A stretch of DNA of 64,000 nucleotides, taken from Lota lota (taxonomy: Eukaryota; Chordata; Actinopteri; Gadiformes; Lotidae). Positions within the stretch are counted from its first letter, which is position 1. Each line of letters starts with the position of its first letter. The notes below the pieces were generated by a model. The model was not told the origin of the DNA and searched no databases. It saw nothing but the letters and a program-made list of their open reading frames with translations. The stretch spans positions 3,881,758 through 3,945,757 of the forward strand of contig JACYXH010000802.1 of NCBI GenBank assembly GCA_026745465.1, given 5' to 3'. Both the position numbers and the translations under genes were made by a program. Shown piece after piece: positions 53,774 through 64,000 of this stretch.

Positions 53774-54275
53774 AGAAGGTCCAAGACAAACAGAGCGATG
53801 CAGTCATGGCTGGACAGGCTCCGAGAGCCTGAGAGCAGTGGTGTTCAGGCTGTGGACCGGCAGCCAGGAGTGGGTCGCAGCAGGGGACCAACCGGGTCGC
53901 GGGCCTCAAAAAGTATGTCCTTGTCCGTTTGATTTGATCATTAGTACGTTTGAAGACTGAGAAGGACAACACTGTATTGATGAACAATATACATGGATAC
54001 AATATGCATGTACATATACATACATGTACATACAATTTACAATTACAATTAATTCATTAAACAATTTTCAAACTTTTCTTCTTTAGCAAACATCAGAAAC
54101 TGTCATCCATCAGACATAATTATTTGAATAATACCACCAGGGGTAGCAAAAGCTCCCGTCAAAACAGGTGCGAGAAGACAACAGAACATGCAAAAGGAAA
54201 AAATAAGGTATATACTGTATATATATATACACCTTATACTAATCTGTATAATACACCCCGCGAGCCTCCCATCCA

Positions 54276-54276
<1 letters not shown>

Positions 54277-54322
<46 letters not shown>
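54277..54322. repeat. (CA)n microsatellite
   Basis: About 23 CA units immediately next to the 3' side of the LINE-like fragment (54337-54480). Confidence 0.95.
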
Positions 54323-54326
<4 letters not shown>

Positions 54327-54336
54327 ACAAAATGAT

Positions 54337-54480
54337 TTATTCTGGCAAAGTCTGTAATTCTGTGAATTGGTCAATGAATGGCTGCCATTTGTTGAATAAC
54401 CTTTGGGTGGAACCTCTCAATGCAAACTCGACTTTTTCAATTTTAATAAAATAACATAGTAATTTCAAGACAGTTTGAGA
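54337..54480 (-). mobile_element. Possible L1-like LINE ORF2 C-terminal fragment
   Basis: On the minus strand the frame ends KVEFALRGSTQRLFNKWQPF followed by IDQF and about ten residues to the stop. The pattern 'F-x-K-x-W-x-P-F' shortly before the stop is typical of the C-terminus of L1-type reverse transcriptase ORFs. The upstream part of the same frame (to 54918) is not recognised. Evidence is one short motif. Confidence 0.35.
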
Positions 54481-56334
54481 AAGAGGGGTCCTTAGCAGAC
54501 TTCCAGATTGTCTCACTTTTGAAACATGATAATGACAATGCATTGTTATTTTACTGCATAACATAATTGGAGGGTCCTGGGGACAGAAGTACCTCCACAC
54601 GGCATGACAAAGTTTGGCAAAAACTGACTTACATGACCTGCCTGTGCTCCTGGGCCTGATCTGGCCTTGGTCTGGGTTGTCTAAGGTGCTGGGAGGGGGT
54701 CCAAGGCCCGTTTCAGATTCTAATGGTCTGAGACAAGGGAGTGGGGGTGTTCTGCAGGGTTTGTGGAGAGCGAGGGCTGGACATAACGGAGCACAGTGAA
54801 AAGTAATTACAGAACTAAATAGGTTTCCTACGGAGGAGAATATGTAAATAAAAATACATTTCCGGATGGACTTGGTGAAACAATTTATCGACAGGAAACA
54901 TTTCTCACGTGTTTTCATTAATCAAACATTTGAAATAGTATTTTACCTAAGAAGAATACTTCATTTAAGGCTGCATTGAACTACTGCTACAGTACACAAC
55001 TGAGTTACAAGTTATTATTTATTTATCAGATACACACTAGCAGCAGTTGTTGGCAATTACATGCTTGCATCCTTGAGGCCAATGCTTACATTTACAGTAA
55101 TATGTTGCTATAACTGCCAGATATATATATACACTTTGCATTCACTATATTGGCATGGATGGTGCTCGTCTTTAATTGTACATGAAGACATGTGCATTTA
55201 ATAGTTCATACTCCTTGAGCTTAGGGTATCAACATTTCTTCAGTGACCGAGGGCCTAGTAAAAACCGGTCTAGGACCGCCAAAATAATTTAAAGTAAGCT
55301 GTCTGGAAAGAAATCCTCAAATATTATTCCACGTCTTCATTGAGGTGTTGTAAAGCGTATTCTTCCTCAAGCGTTTAATGGGTCGAGCTGCTCGTACGCA
55401 TGCCAGATAGTCCCAATCTTCACCGCATTACTCAGATCCAATATTATATAATCTACAAACAAACCCACACGGACTGGATGCACATGAACGCATCACTGAT
55501 ATCACTTGACCGCTATCTGACCCTGGATCTTCACAGTTTTGGAGTGAAACCTGTGCCTCTATCTATAAAACATGTTATGAGACTGCCTAGGATAACAACC
55601 GCAACATAAAATTGTCCACTTCCAACTCAGCCGCCAAGAACCTTTTAAATTCCACCCGAAAAATACATTGAAAGGATAACATGTACTTACATTGCAAAAT
55701 AAACCACAATTACCCAAATCACAAAAGAAACTGACGCACGCACACACTCACACAAACGTCTTGTTTTCTTAGATGGCAACTGGTCCACTCTCTCTGGCCT
55801 TGATATAGTCCAGCTGCAACCTGGTAAAGCAATCAACTGAACTAAACATATGCACATGCAATAACCAATCATCTAATGAACCAACACAACCAACAGGAAA
55901 AGATGGGACAGAAGGATTGACTGGCACAGAAACGATCAAAACACAAGCACACACATACAACTCTCGGGTCGTCACGTGTCTAAGAGTTGTTCAGTGTTGT
56001 GAAATACACCTTCTCTCTCTTTCTGTTATTTCCTTCACTTCACGGACACTACAGAGAAGGTGTACCTACCGTCAGGAGACGGGCCCCTCTCGATCTCCCG
56101 GAGACAGGGCTAAGTGGAAATATACTGCTCTGACCCGAGGGCCGCGCATCTTCTGTCGAGTTCCCACAGCTAAGTAATGGCTTCCTGGTCATGCTCTCCC
56201 AGGCTCGCCGCCGCCTTTGAGAGAAGCGGCAGCGTGGTAATCCATTACAGGCCTACAACATGATACGTGTCATTCTACACTGGTTTACTGAACACGCATA
56301 CCAGCGTGTGCGCGGGCACACACACACACCCGCA

Positions 56335-56336
<2 letters not shown>
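54481..56336. other. No gene seen
   Basis: AT-rich unique sequence with unrecognised small frames. Confidence 0.45.

Positions 56337-56369
<33 letters not shown>
56337..56369. repeat. (CA)n microsatellite
   Basis: About 16 CA units preceded by interrupted CA. Confidence 0.95.
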
Positions 56370-56371
<2 letters not shown>

Positions 56372-57571
56372 AAACACAAATCTTCCTCCAAGAGAACAGA
56401 CAGGAAGTATCTTCTAGCTAATCTGTTGAGTTAAATCAAAGATGGTATAGCTCTGGTTATACGTTAGCCGAAAACACATTTGCATTATATCACTGCTAAT
56501 TTCCCACCAGTCATTTTCCCAGATTAGCTGTGAGTTATGAATATGGCCAGGCTTTTAACAAATGTTTCAATAAACTGCAGGAATCAGCAATAGATAATTA
56601 CCTCGGCACAAAAAGTAAATCATTCACACAGTGAAAAGTCGTTCCTATCGCAGGAGGATTTGATCTACGTTAGTGTTTGACGCACCCCAGCCGGGACGCT
56701 CTGTAACTCAGAGGTCAAACCTTGACATCAGGACCAGTTCACTGATTGCCGAGCTTTTGGACCCAGGATTCCCCCTGCTCGGGGTCCACCCTGCTGGGAT
56801 AAACCTGTCCAGCTGGGAGCCCAAACACTGAGCTGAGACATGACAGGCTGACTTACAGACTCTCTCCTATACACACTGTGGAACTTTCCATCGCATGCCC
56901 TGCACTACATAAGAAGACTGAAGTAGGAAACCACTATATCTGCGGTCGGTTCCACATCCAAAACTGAGACGTCCCAAAATTATGAAATGATGGGGTGAAT
57001 TATTATGTAGGAAGAGCAGTGGTGCAGAGCTCTCAGGGTTGAGCTGTCGTCTTGTGGTTTTGGAGTTTCCTGTGATTCCAACAGGAAGAGATGGAACAAC
57101 AGTAGGACATGATAATGCACGCACCACCTGACTCCCATCACTTCTGACAGTCGACTCCATGCGTAATGGTGATAGAGTACACCCTTTCAGCCTGGAAAGC
57201 CTGTAGAATAGCCTTGGGCTTCATGATTATTTGGTAAAAACCCAAAACAACAGCCCATTGGGTTATAGAAAAGGCATCTCCTCTGGACCTTCTCCCAGCG
57301 GTGAGTTCCTCAGGTTCTCCGCTCATGTGTCTTCAGAACGACCCTCCAGAGGACCAATGGGAGGTGGAATGAAGGTGGCCAGTAGCGGATATCTCCCATG
57401 ACACAAAAAGGAAGTACAGGTCTCTCCACAGGAAATGCTTTGCCCTTTTGCCCTACTGAGGAGACAGCACGCAGAGCCCCGAACTCTGTCTGTCAGTCAG
57501 ACCATCCGTCACCCCAGCCCACTCCCCCCATGTCTGGCAGTTATCAGGACAAATTACAACACCACTCTTCC

Positions 57572-57609
57572 GTGTGTGTGTGTGTGTGTGTGTTGCCCTA
57601 CTCATGTGC

Positions 57610-57682
<73 letters not shown>

Positions 57683-57785
57683 TGCGTGTGTGAATGCATC
57701 CGTGCTCACGTACATCCGTCCGACCATCCGTGCTTGCGTGCATATGTATCTATATCTATATATCTATATATATATCTATGTATAT
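57572..57785. repeat. Compound (GT)n, (GTGC)n and (TATC/TA)n
   Basis: GT at 57572-57593 and 57611-57664, GTGC-type units at 57664-57690, then TATC/TATA repeats at 57745-57785. The stretch 56370-57571 holds no recognised gene. Confidence 0.93.
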
Positions 57786-58422
57786 TTCCTAATGGCTGAT
57801 ATCACAATATACAAGCAAAGGAAACCAAACACAGACCCTGAGAAACACTTAGAAGGAGTGGAAGGGGGGGGGCTGTTCTAGACCCCTCAAGGGTCTGGAT
57901 CCAGACAGACGGAAGAGGACCCGATAGGGGACTGGGGACTCTGACCGGGGTAAGAGCTTTATTGAAATGAATCCCCCCCTCTGTCTTCTGCCTACCTTCC
58001 TGCTGAACTCTTACCGCATTATGTATGTAGTGTCAACTTCCTGTAAGGATGCAGTATACGAGCCATCAACCCACGTCTTTAGACTTATTGGTACAACATT
58101 ACGTAGTAACAACTAGGGGTCGCCTGCTTGAAAAATAACCTGACCCCGCTACATCACACTGACACAGGCGCACACAGGTGCACACACCGGCCCTCGCACA
58201 CACACACACACACCCACGCCAGTCCCAGATGTTCTCCGTCAAGTTGTGAATGTCAAATCAGAAGCAGCCATGACAAAATAACAACAACCAATTTGAAATA
58301 TAAGGCACATACAAAAAATATATATATGGATGGAGCGTCCGTTATGTCAACCATTGGTTTACACACAAATGTTATGAAGCCTTGGAGTTCACGTTATGGG
58401 CGCTACTGTGCTACTGCTTACC

Positions 58423-58856
58423 TATAAAACCCTGCACGCTTTAGCACCATCCATGATCCTACCTGAAGGACCTTGTTATTCCATATTGCCCTTTTCTGGC
58501 CTTCATTCAATTCCAAAAGTTTAAAATAAATTAGCGTTCTCTAATGGTGGGCCGTATCTGTGGGATAGTCTGCCACCTGTAATGAAGGGAGCTGACTCTG
58601 CTGAGAAATTAAAATCCAAATTTAAAACCTACCTCTTTACTCTCTCATTTGGCTCCTATGACCCCCTCAGTTCTCATTACAGCTAAATCAACCTGCTATC
58701 CACCACTTACTAAGATATCTTCCTTTATAATTATGATTATAGTTCTTGCCCTTTAGGTGGCTAGGGTGAGGGGGTGTCACAAATATATGGGTTTTAAAGC
58801 CCTTTGAGACTGTAACTGTGTTTCAAGGGCAATACAAATAAAATGGACTTGAATTG
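58423..58856 (+). mobile_element. Truncated LINE, 3' end of ORF2 and 3' UTR
   Basis: The plus frame from 58423 reads YKTLHALAPSMILPEG..., then, after one in-frame TAA (near the PKV codons), '...GPYLWDSLPPV...KLKSKFKTYLF'. The 'LW(N/D)SLP ... FK(T/S)xLKT-LF' type ending is characteristic of many fish non-LTR retrotransposons. The 3' end 'caatacaaataaaatggact' plus 'tgaattg' is a usual terminus. The 5' truncation and the stop make it a dead copy. The clade is not assigned. Confidence 0.75.
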
Positions 58857-60724
58857 GCACATCAAGGGCGGGAATTGAATGGCCACCTCGCAGTAGTCCA
58901 TGGCCAAAACTCATTAATACTCAATCTTAAACTGTAAAACGGGACCTCTCAAAATAATTAATATGGAGATTAACTAGCCACTGACATTGTAATCTAACAA
59001 AGAATAATGTATTCCTTGTACATAACGAGAATGAAATCCCAATTTTCCCATTGACTTAGAACGGTGACCGATCTTTTTGCATCCAACCACTGCGAGCCAC
59101 CTAGGCCATTAGATAAACTAGATGTTAGTCATAGCTGGTCATGTCTCCTGCTTAACCCGAATCTTATATTTAGGCCAGTAGTGGAAAACATTACCCATAT
59201 TAAATTTAGTTAACAAAATACTGTTTTAGAACTCTCACTTGCACTGAATCATGGATCTGTTGTAAATAAAACCTTTCCTAATCAGTTTCTCATGGGAGAC
59301 ACCACGCTGTTAGCTAGCTCTGGCTAACTGCGGCACTAACCCCCAGGAACTGACTCGTGGAGAACATTAGGTTTTGACGAGAAAGACCAACTCTGAGATT
59401 TCACTGCAAAAAACCGAGGGGTGTCCATTTAATGGCGCATAAGTAAACTGGGGCTATGTCTATGTGTTGCTATGATGGCTATCAGCTGTTCACCATGCTG
59501 GTCTACCAGTGCATAGCGCAGCAGAAACCAGCGATGTGTAATTAGAGTGCCATGATAGCTCACACACACATATGACGAGAACATGAAATATGCCTCATAA
59601 GATTTATTTTCGCCACACAATCATAGGTTACATTGAGATATGTTTGATTTTGTGTAGAGATATAAAAACTTTGTTTTGTTTTCATATGCAAGGCACTATG
59701 GTTTCACAGTATATCTGAGCAGCTTGACTGGTGAAGGCATGACTGACTACAGTGATTCTCAGTGTACAGGGTTGTGAGCAAAGATCCAAGCCTCATATCT
59801 ATAATAATAAATCTTGCTTTCATAAGAGTACTTTTTCATTCGGATCCCTGTTGAGCATGCCCACGTGGGACGTTTCTTTTGTTTTCATAAATATGCCAAA
59901 CATGTGGTGTGAAAAAAGGTCTGAAACGTTTTCACAAAGATAAACAGCAGGGCCCGTCCAAGAATAGGCCGAGTGTTTGCTCTAAGTGTGTTTAAGATCT
60001 GGAACGTTCTGAGGGCAGAGCCGTTTTCCCCATCAGCCCATGGAGAAAGAATGAGGCCATATTTTGATAATGGAGATCAGATCTTGTTTGAGCCACGGTG
60101 GTCTCTTTTAACCACGGACCCTTAAGAACCTCCTCAACATTAACAACGATAGATTATAGAAATGTTAAAATGTTAAAAGAAAACAGTCCAAGGCAACCTG
60201 ATATCGCTTTTCTTGGGGGCCTAGTGGAAATAATGTGATAACGCAAAGGAATAATGCAGAATTCCCAGCGACTATTAAGTAAATATTCATTCCATACTGC
60301 ACCGCAAGGCACTTAAGAAAAATCGCAGGAAATAAGCATCCCTTTTAAGACAATAAGTCACCTTAATACAAAGCAAACAGAGTTTTATGACTCCCCCCAA
60401 TCAGAGTGAAGTCTGTTTGAGTTTCAGAAACCCATATAACCAGTTTGAATCATGGTCTCCTCACACGAAACCAACCAGTAAAACCCTTCAATAGCAGCGA
60501 TGTGTGAGACTTAAAGTGCCCAGAAAAGAAGTAAAAGGCAGATTTTGTGTTCAACAAAGTGACGCAGCGCTGCCTTCTGCTCCCTGCTGCTTTAGAGGGC
60601 TGGTGTTTTGCACCTGTGTTGCACTCTAATGTTACATTGTGACGACATTAACACATCTGCCAAAGATGGTGTTTACACCCCACATGGGGCACAGATGTTG
60701 GAAGCAGGCGCAGGTTCCTTCATA
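58857..60724. other. No gene seen
   Basis: Unique sequence with small unrecognised frames. Confidence 0.45.
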
Positions 60725-61275
60725 TGTGGCGGAGGTGAGGGTAGCTGTGGCGGTAGTGGTGTTGATGTTCTTGGTAGTGGTGTTGGTGATGGTTGGGGTG
60801 TTGGGGGTGGCGGTGGCGGCAGTAGTGGTGTTGATGGGGGTTGGGGAAGCTGTAAGAGTAGTGGTGTTGGAAGCCAAGGTGTTTGTGGTAGTGGTGGAGG
60901 TGGTGACCGTAGAGATGTTGATGGGGGTGGTGTTGGTGACTGTAGAGGTATTGTAGCGGTAACGGTAGTGGTGTTGGAAGTCAAGATGATGGTGGAGGTG
61001 GTGACGGTAGAGATGTTGACGGGGGTGGTGTTTGTAAAGTAGTGGTAAAGTTGCAGTTACAGTAGTGGTTTTGGAAGCTAAGGTGTTGGAGGTACAGGTT
61101 AAGGTGGTGACGGTAGTGATGTTGATGGGGTGATGTTGGTGACTGTGGTGGTGTTGTGGTGGTAATGGTAGCAGTGTTGTATGTGGAGGTGATGGTGGAA
61201 GTGAGGATGATGGTGATGATTACAGTACCAGAGTTGTTAGTGGCAGTGGTGATGACAGTAGTGGTGATGGTTGGT
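60725..61275. repeat. Degenerate GTG/GGT-rich minisatellite, about 550 bp
   Basis: Repeated blocks around 'gtggtgttgatggtggtgac' and 'gtggaggtggtgacggtag' with many substitutions. Blocks such as 'ggaggtggtgacggtagaga' recur near 60896 and 60990. The Gly-rich plus frames and Thr/Pro-rich minus frames are translations of the repeat. The plus strand is almost free of C, giving strong G/C skew. Confidence 0.85.
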
Positions 61276-62331
61276 GTGTTTGATAAATAGGTAACATTAA
61301 CACAATAGCACAATAACATTGGTGAATTGTGGTTGTGCATAGTTTGATAAATATGATTTTAGGTCACTCATTTATGTTGTTAAATCAAGAAAGACATTGT
61401 ATGACATTACAAACTACATGAAATGATGGGGTTTTGGGCCCCTGTGGACAACACTGCAATATGTGATTCAGAAGTCTTGATTCAATCAAGATGTTATCAG
61501 CTAATAATTAAAAGGAACAAGGAACATACAAATATACAGAGAACATTGCTTTGACATTGTTGATGGTATTATGACCTTGGCTGAGAACATTGCATCTAAC
61601 AGAACTGCTTTGTCATCAGAATGTGGATGGAACATCAAATCCTTTTTCTGCAACAGAATCCCTTAAAGGGATGGGGGAATATCAAGCCAAACATTCTAGG
61701 TTGAATGAGGAACCTTGCGGTAAACCACAAGCAATGTGGCATTTTGTCAGGAGACGTTGTCCATGAAGAGGAAGAGTGCTTACTTAGGTAGTATTCTTAA
61801 CCAATTTCAGACAGGCCGACTTTTCCAGCTGCCCAAGGAGTATTTCATAGTCCACACGGAAGCCAGGAAACAAGTTTAGAGTAAACAGGATTACTGCATC
61901 AAGGTTTCTAACCACCTAAACTAGAGTCACATCTATGCTATACAACTAACAACAACATTAACGCCAATCCATCACATACAGTTGATCAGTTCAACAAGGA
62001 TTTTGCCGATAAAGGAAACATCTCAAACTATTGTGGCGTCCACAGTTTTGACATCATTCATGGCACAATATAAAAGTATAAGACTCGTTCAGGCTCTTAC
62101 GACACATAACAGATCACTTCAACAAAGTGGCCTAACTCTGGAGGAGGAAGGAGAGGGTGGGACCAAAGCGAATCAACGTGTCTGTGGAAAAAGGTTGTCA
62201 CAGGCCTGAAGGGTGGTCGAAAACCAGACAGGCGTGGTCCAAGATGGGCGGCGCTTGTGACACGGCACCGCCTTAAACAGAGCGGACGCCGCATCGACAG
62301 CCAAGCGTGAGATTTACGGTAGCTCGCTGTG
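61276..62331. other. No gene seen
   Basis: Unique sequence; nothing structured noticed. Confidence 0.45.
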
Positions 62332-62345
62332 CCCCCCCCCCCCCC
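62332..62345. repeat. Poly-C run, 14 nt
   Basis: Fourteen consecutive C. A (CA)n tract of 23 bp follows at 62647-62669, preceded by interrupted CA from 62541. Confidence 0.9.
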
Positions 62346-63134
62346 TCGCCTCACCTCCCCCCTCTTTACCTGCTGACGTGTGTTATTACAAAGTGATTTA
62401 TCAGCGCCTGTCTGAGGCTGCTTGATAGCTTTAGCAGTCTGACCCGCTCTCAGTCCTAGCTGGACTGAGACAGAGCAAAGTGAAGACCCAGGACACGTTT
62501 TCCCTCTTTGATTTTCTTCATTGCATGAAACGCATAAAACGCGCACACACACACTAATGTAGACACACACACAGATGTAAACAGACCAACACATTAATGG
62601 TGACACACTTTGGCACATACACACACTATGTAGACAAGTATAGACACACACACACACACACACACACACAAGCTGTATGCTTCAACTTGTGACAGTGACA
62701 GCTAGTGTTTGACCCAATACACAGAATAGTAGCTAGCTACTTGCATAAGTAACACAGCATAGCATAAGGAATGAGTGGATGAATGTGCAAACAAACAATC
62801 AAAACAGTTAAAGAAATACTAACTACCATCTCCGGACAAAGCAGTTACTGTAGCAGTGTGAAAATAAAGCAAGTAACAAACATCATGCTTGAGTCTATGG
62901 GGACACACCCATAGAACCAGGAAACGCTGGGGAGTCAATGCAAACATCCCCTTCCAATGGCTGCGTTGTCGCGTACCGTGGTACACTTAAGCTCAAGTAT
63001 GATTTATAGTTCCCAGGTCCATGCTAATGTAATGTTAAAGGGCCCACCCATATAGTAGCAGCAGCAATGGTCCCACAGCACCAAGAGATGCTTTCTTGGA
63101 AACCCTGAGATGTATTTACTAGTGATCCAGCATA

Positions 63135-63305
63135 CAATTGAATCCAAAGCAACTTGGATTATTTATTTTTTAGATCCGTGTTATTGAGCAGGTAGTTAGG
63201 GGTTAGGGCATCTTGCTCAAGGTGACGCAAGAAGGCTGAGGACATTAGGGTTTGAACCCAGTCCCTTGGTACTTGGTTGGGAGTTGAACACCCACCCACT
63301 AGAAT
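63135..63305 (-). mobile_element. tRNA-derived SINE, minus orientation
   Basis: The reverse complement has a head ending in a good B box ('actgggttcaaaccctaatg'), a middle with 'gtcaccttgagcaagatgcc' and a tail near 'aagttgctttggattcaatt'. It matches the plan of the copies at 21709 and 41061. Confidence 0.75.
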
Positions 63306-64000
63306 ATTAACAATCCGTTCTTCGTTTATAAGCTGAAATATTGTACAAAAGAAAAAGTTGAAAAGATAAAATGACTATTATGCTGCTCAGTTTTCAGTTG
63401 GAACCTGACGGCCCCTGGTCAGATAGGAGCAGGGTTATTTTCAGAAGCACTTCCTCTTTAGCTTACGCTATTCTCCATCAACTTCAACCACTTCCTGACG
63501 CCGCACAATAGTATAGCCAAGCACTTCAAGATTCTATTTAAAAGGTATGTGGTGACACATCCACACCTTTATAAATGTATGGGCGTCTTGATACACAGAG
63601 GGCATGACCCGGACTTGTTCAAATGAATCTGGCCCCCCTCCTTTCTCTGACCACCTGACCCCAACAATGAACAAAGAACATTCCATAACATCGAAAAGGT
63701 TTGGCTTCACCCAGTATGTCTGACGGTTGCACATGTGCTGTTTGAGACCATGACATATCTCACTGTTTGTTTTGGATATCAGATTCAGGGCAAAGAGACC
63801 GCACTGGGAGGACACCAAACAGTCCTGTACTCTTAACTCTGTACAATATTCCTTTTAGTGTGCAATATACAGTTTAACTTTCAATGTCCCGTATACACTA
63901 TACAGTATTGCTTTTGACTAGTCGTCTGAAAAGTCATGATTCTTCTTCTTCTTGGTCTTCAAACGTTCACATTGACGACATGACGATAATGTGTTCATTT
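63306..64000. other. No gene seen
   Basis: Unique sequence to the window edge; the 94-codon minus frame (63534-63818) is unrecognised. Confidence 0.45.

Noticed and set aside
54337-54918. 193-codon minus-strand frame as a gene
   Set aside because: Only the last 40 residues show a recognisable, LINE-like motif; the rest has no domain.
60608-61042. Gly-rich protein frame
   Set aside because: The frame exists only because of the degenerate GTG repeat; other frames are equally open.

Overview
This is eukaryotic, almost certainly teleost fish, DNA. The signs are widely spaced short exons with GT/AG splice sites, tRNA-derived SINEs with a typical fish tail (their 3' ends resemble 'ctttggataaaagcatctgc'), a LINE 3' end with a fish-type '...aataaaatggacttgaattg' terminus, and very dense simple repeats. 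Eleven near-perfect dinucleotide tracts of about 80 bp or more lie in 64 kb. Such density is known in some fish, such as cod-like gadiforms, but I cannot place the species from this window. There are no bacterial-style genes; nearly all long open frames are read-through of (GT)n, (CA)n, (CT)n or poly-G.

Two genes can be supported by reading. (1) On the minus strand, the 5' end of a membrane-associated collagen with interrupted triple helices (MACIT), most like type XIII (col13a1). Exon 1 (35223-35525) encodes a cytosolic tail, one transmembrane helix and the start of a coiled coil. Exon 2 (30839-30908) encodes a furin-type RQAR site and the Cys-x-Cys-Pro-Pro-Gly entry to the first collagen domain. 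The splice phases agree. No Gly-X-Y exon was found to the left, so most of positions 1-30838 is read as intron 2. A (GA)n tract of about 190-250 bp lies 400 bp upstream of the start codon. (2) On the plus strand, inside that presumed intron and antisense to the collagen, a compact two-exon gene (21567-21631 and 22003-22441, 167 codons) for an actinoporin-like protein. It keeps the membrane-binding core motif but has no room for the classical N-terminal pore helix.

Other coding-like material on the minus strand is less certain: a GC-rich 31-codon segment at 30045-30137, a 64-nt segment at 26672-26735, and a short glutamate-rich terminal-exon-like segment that exists twice in a very recent 599-bp duplication (25308-25906 and 26061-26659) and once truncated (25203-25272). 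A 343-bp element (25907-26249 and 28751-29093) is part of this rearrangement. I could not name the gene.

Layout: 1-21.5 kb, repeats and minisatellites (25-bp at 463, 34-bp at 8261, 32-bp at 19728) and MITE-like fragments; 21.5-22.7 kb, actinoporin-like gene; 23-30.2 kb, long dinucleotide tracts, segmental duplication and orphan coding-like pieces; 30.8-36.2 kb, collagen exons 2 and 1 with the presumed promoter; 36.2-64 kb, the collagen upstream region with no recognised gene, holding SINE copies, a LINE 3' end, hairpin palindromes, poly-G runs and a GTG-rich degenerate minisatellite. No rRNA, tRNA or CRISPR was found.
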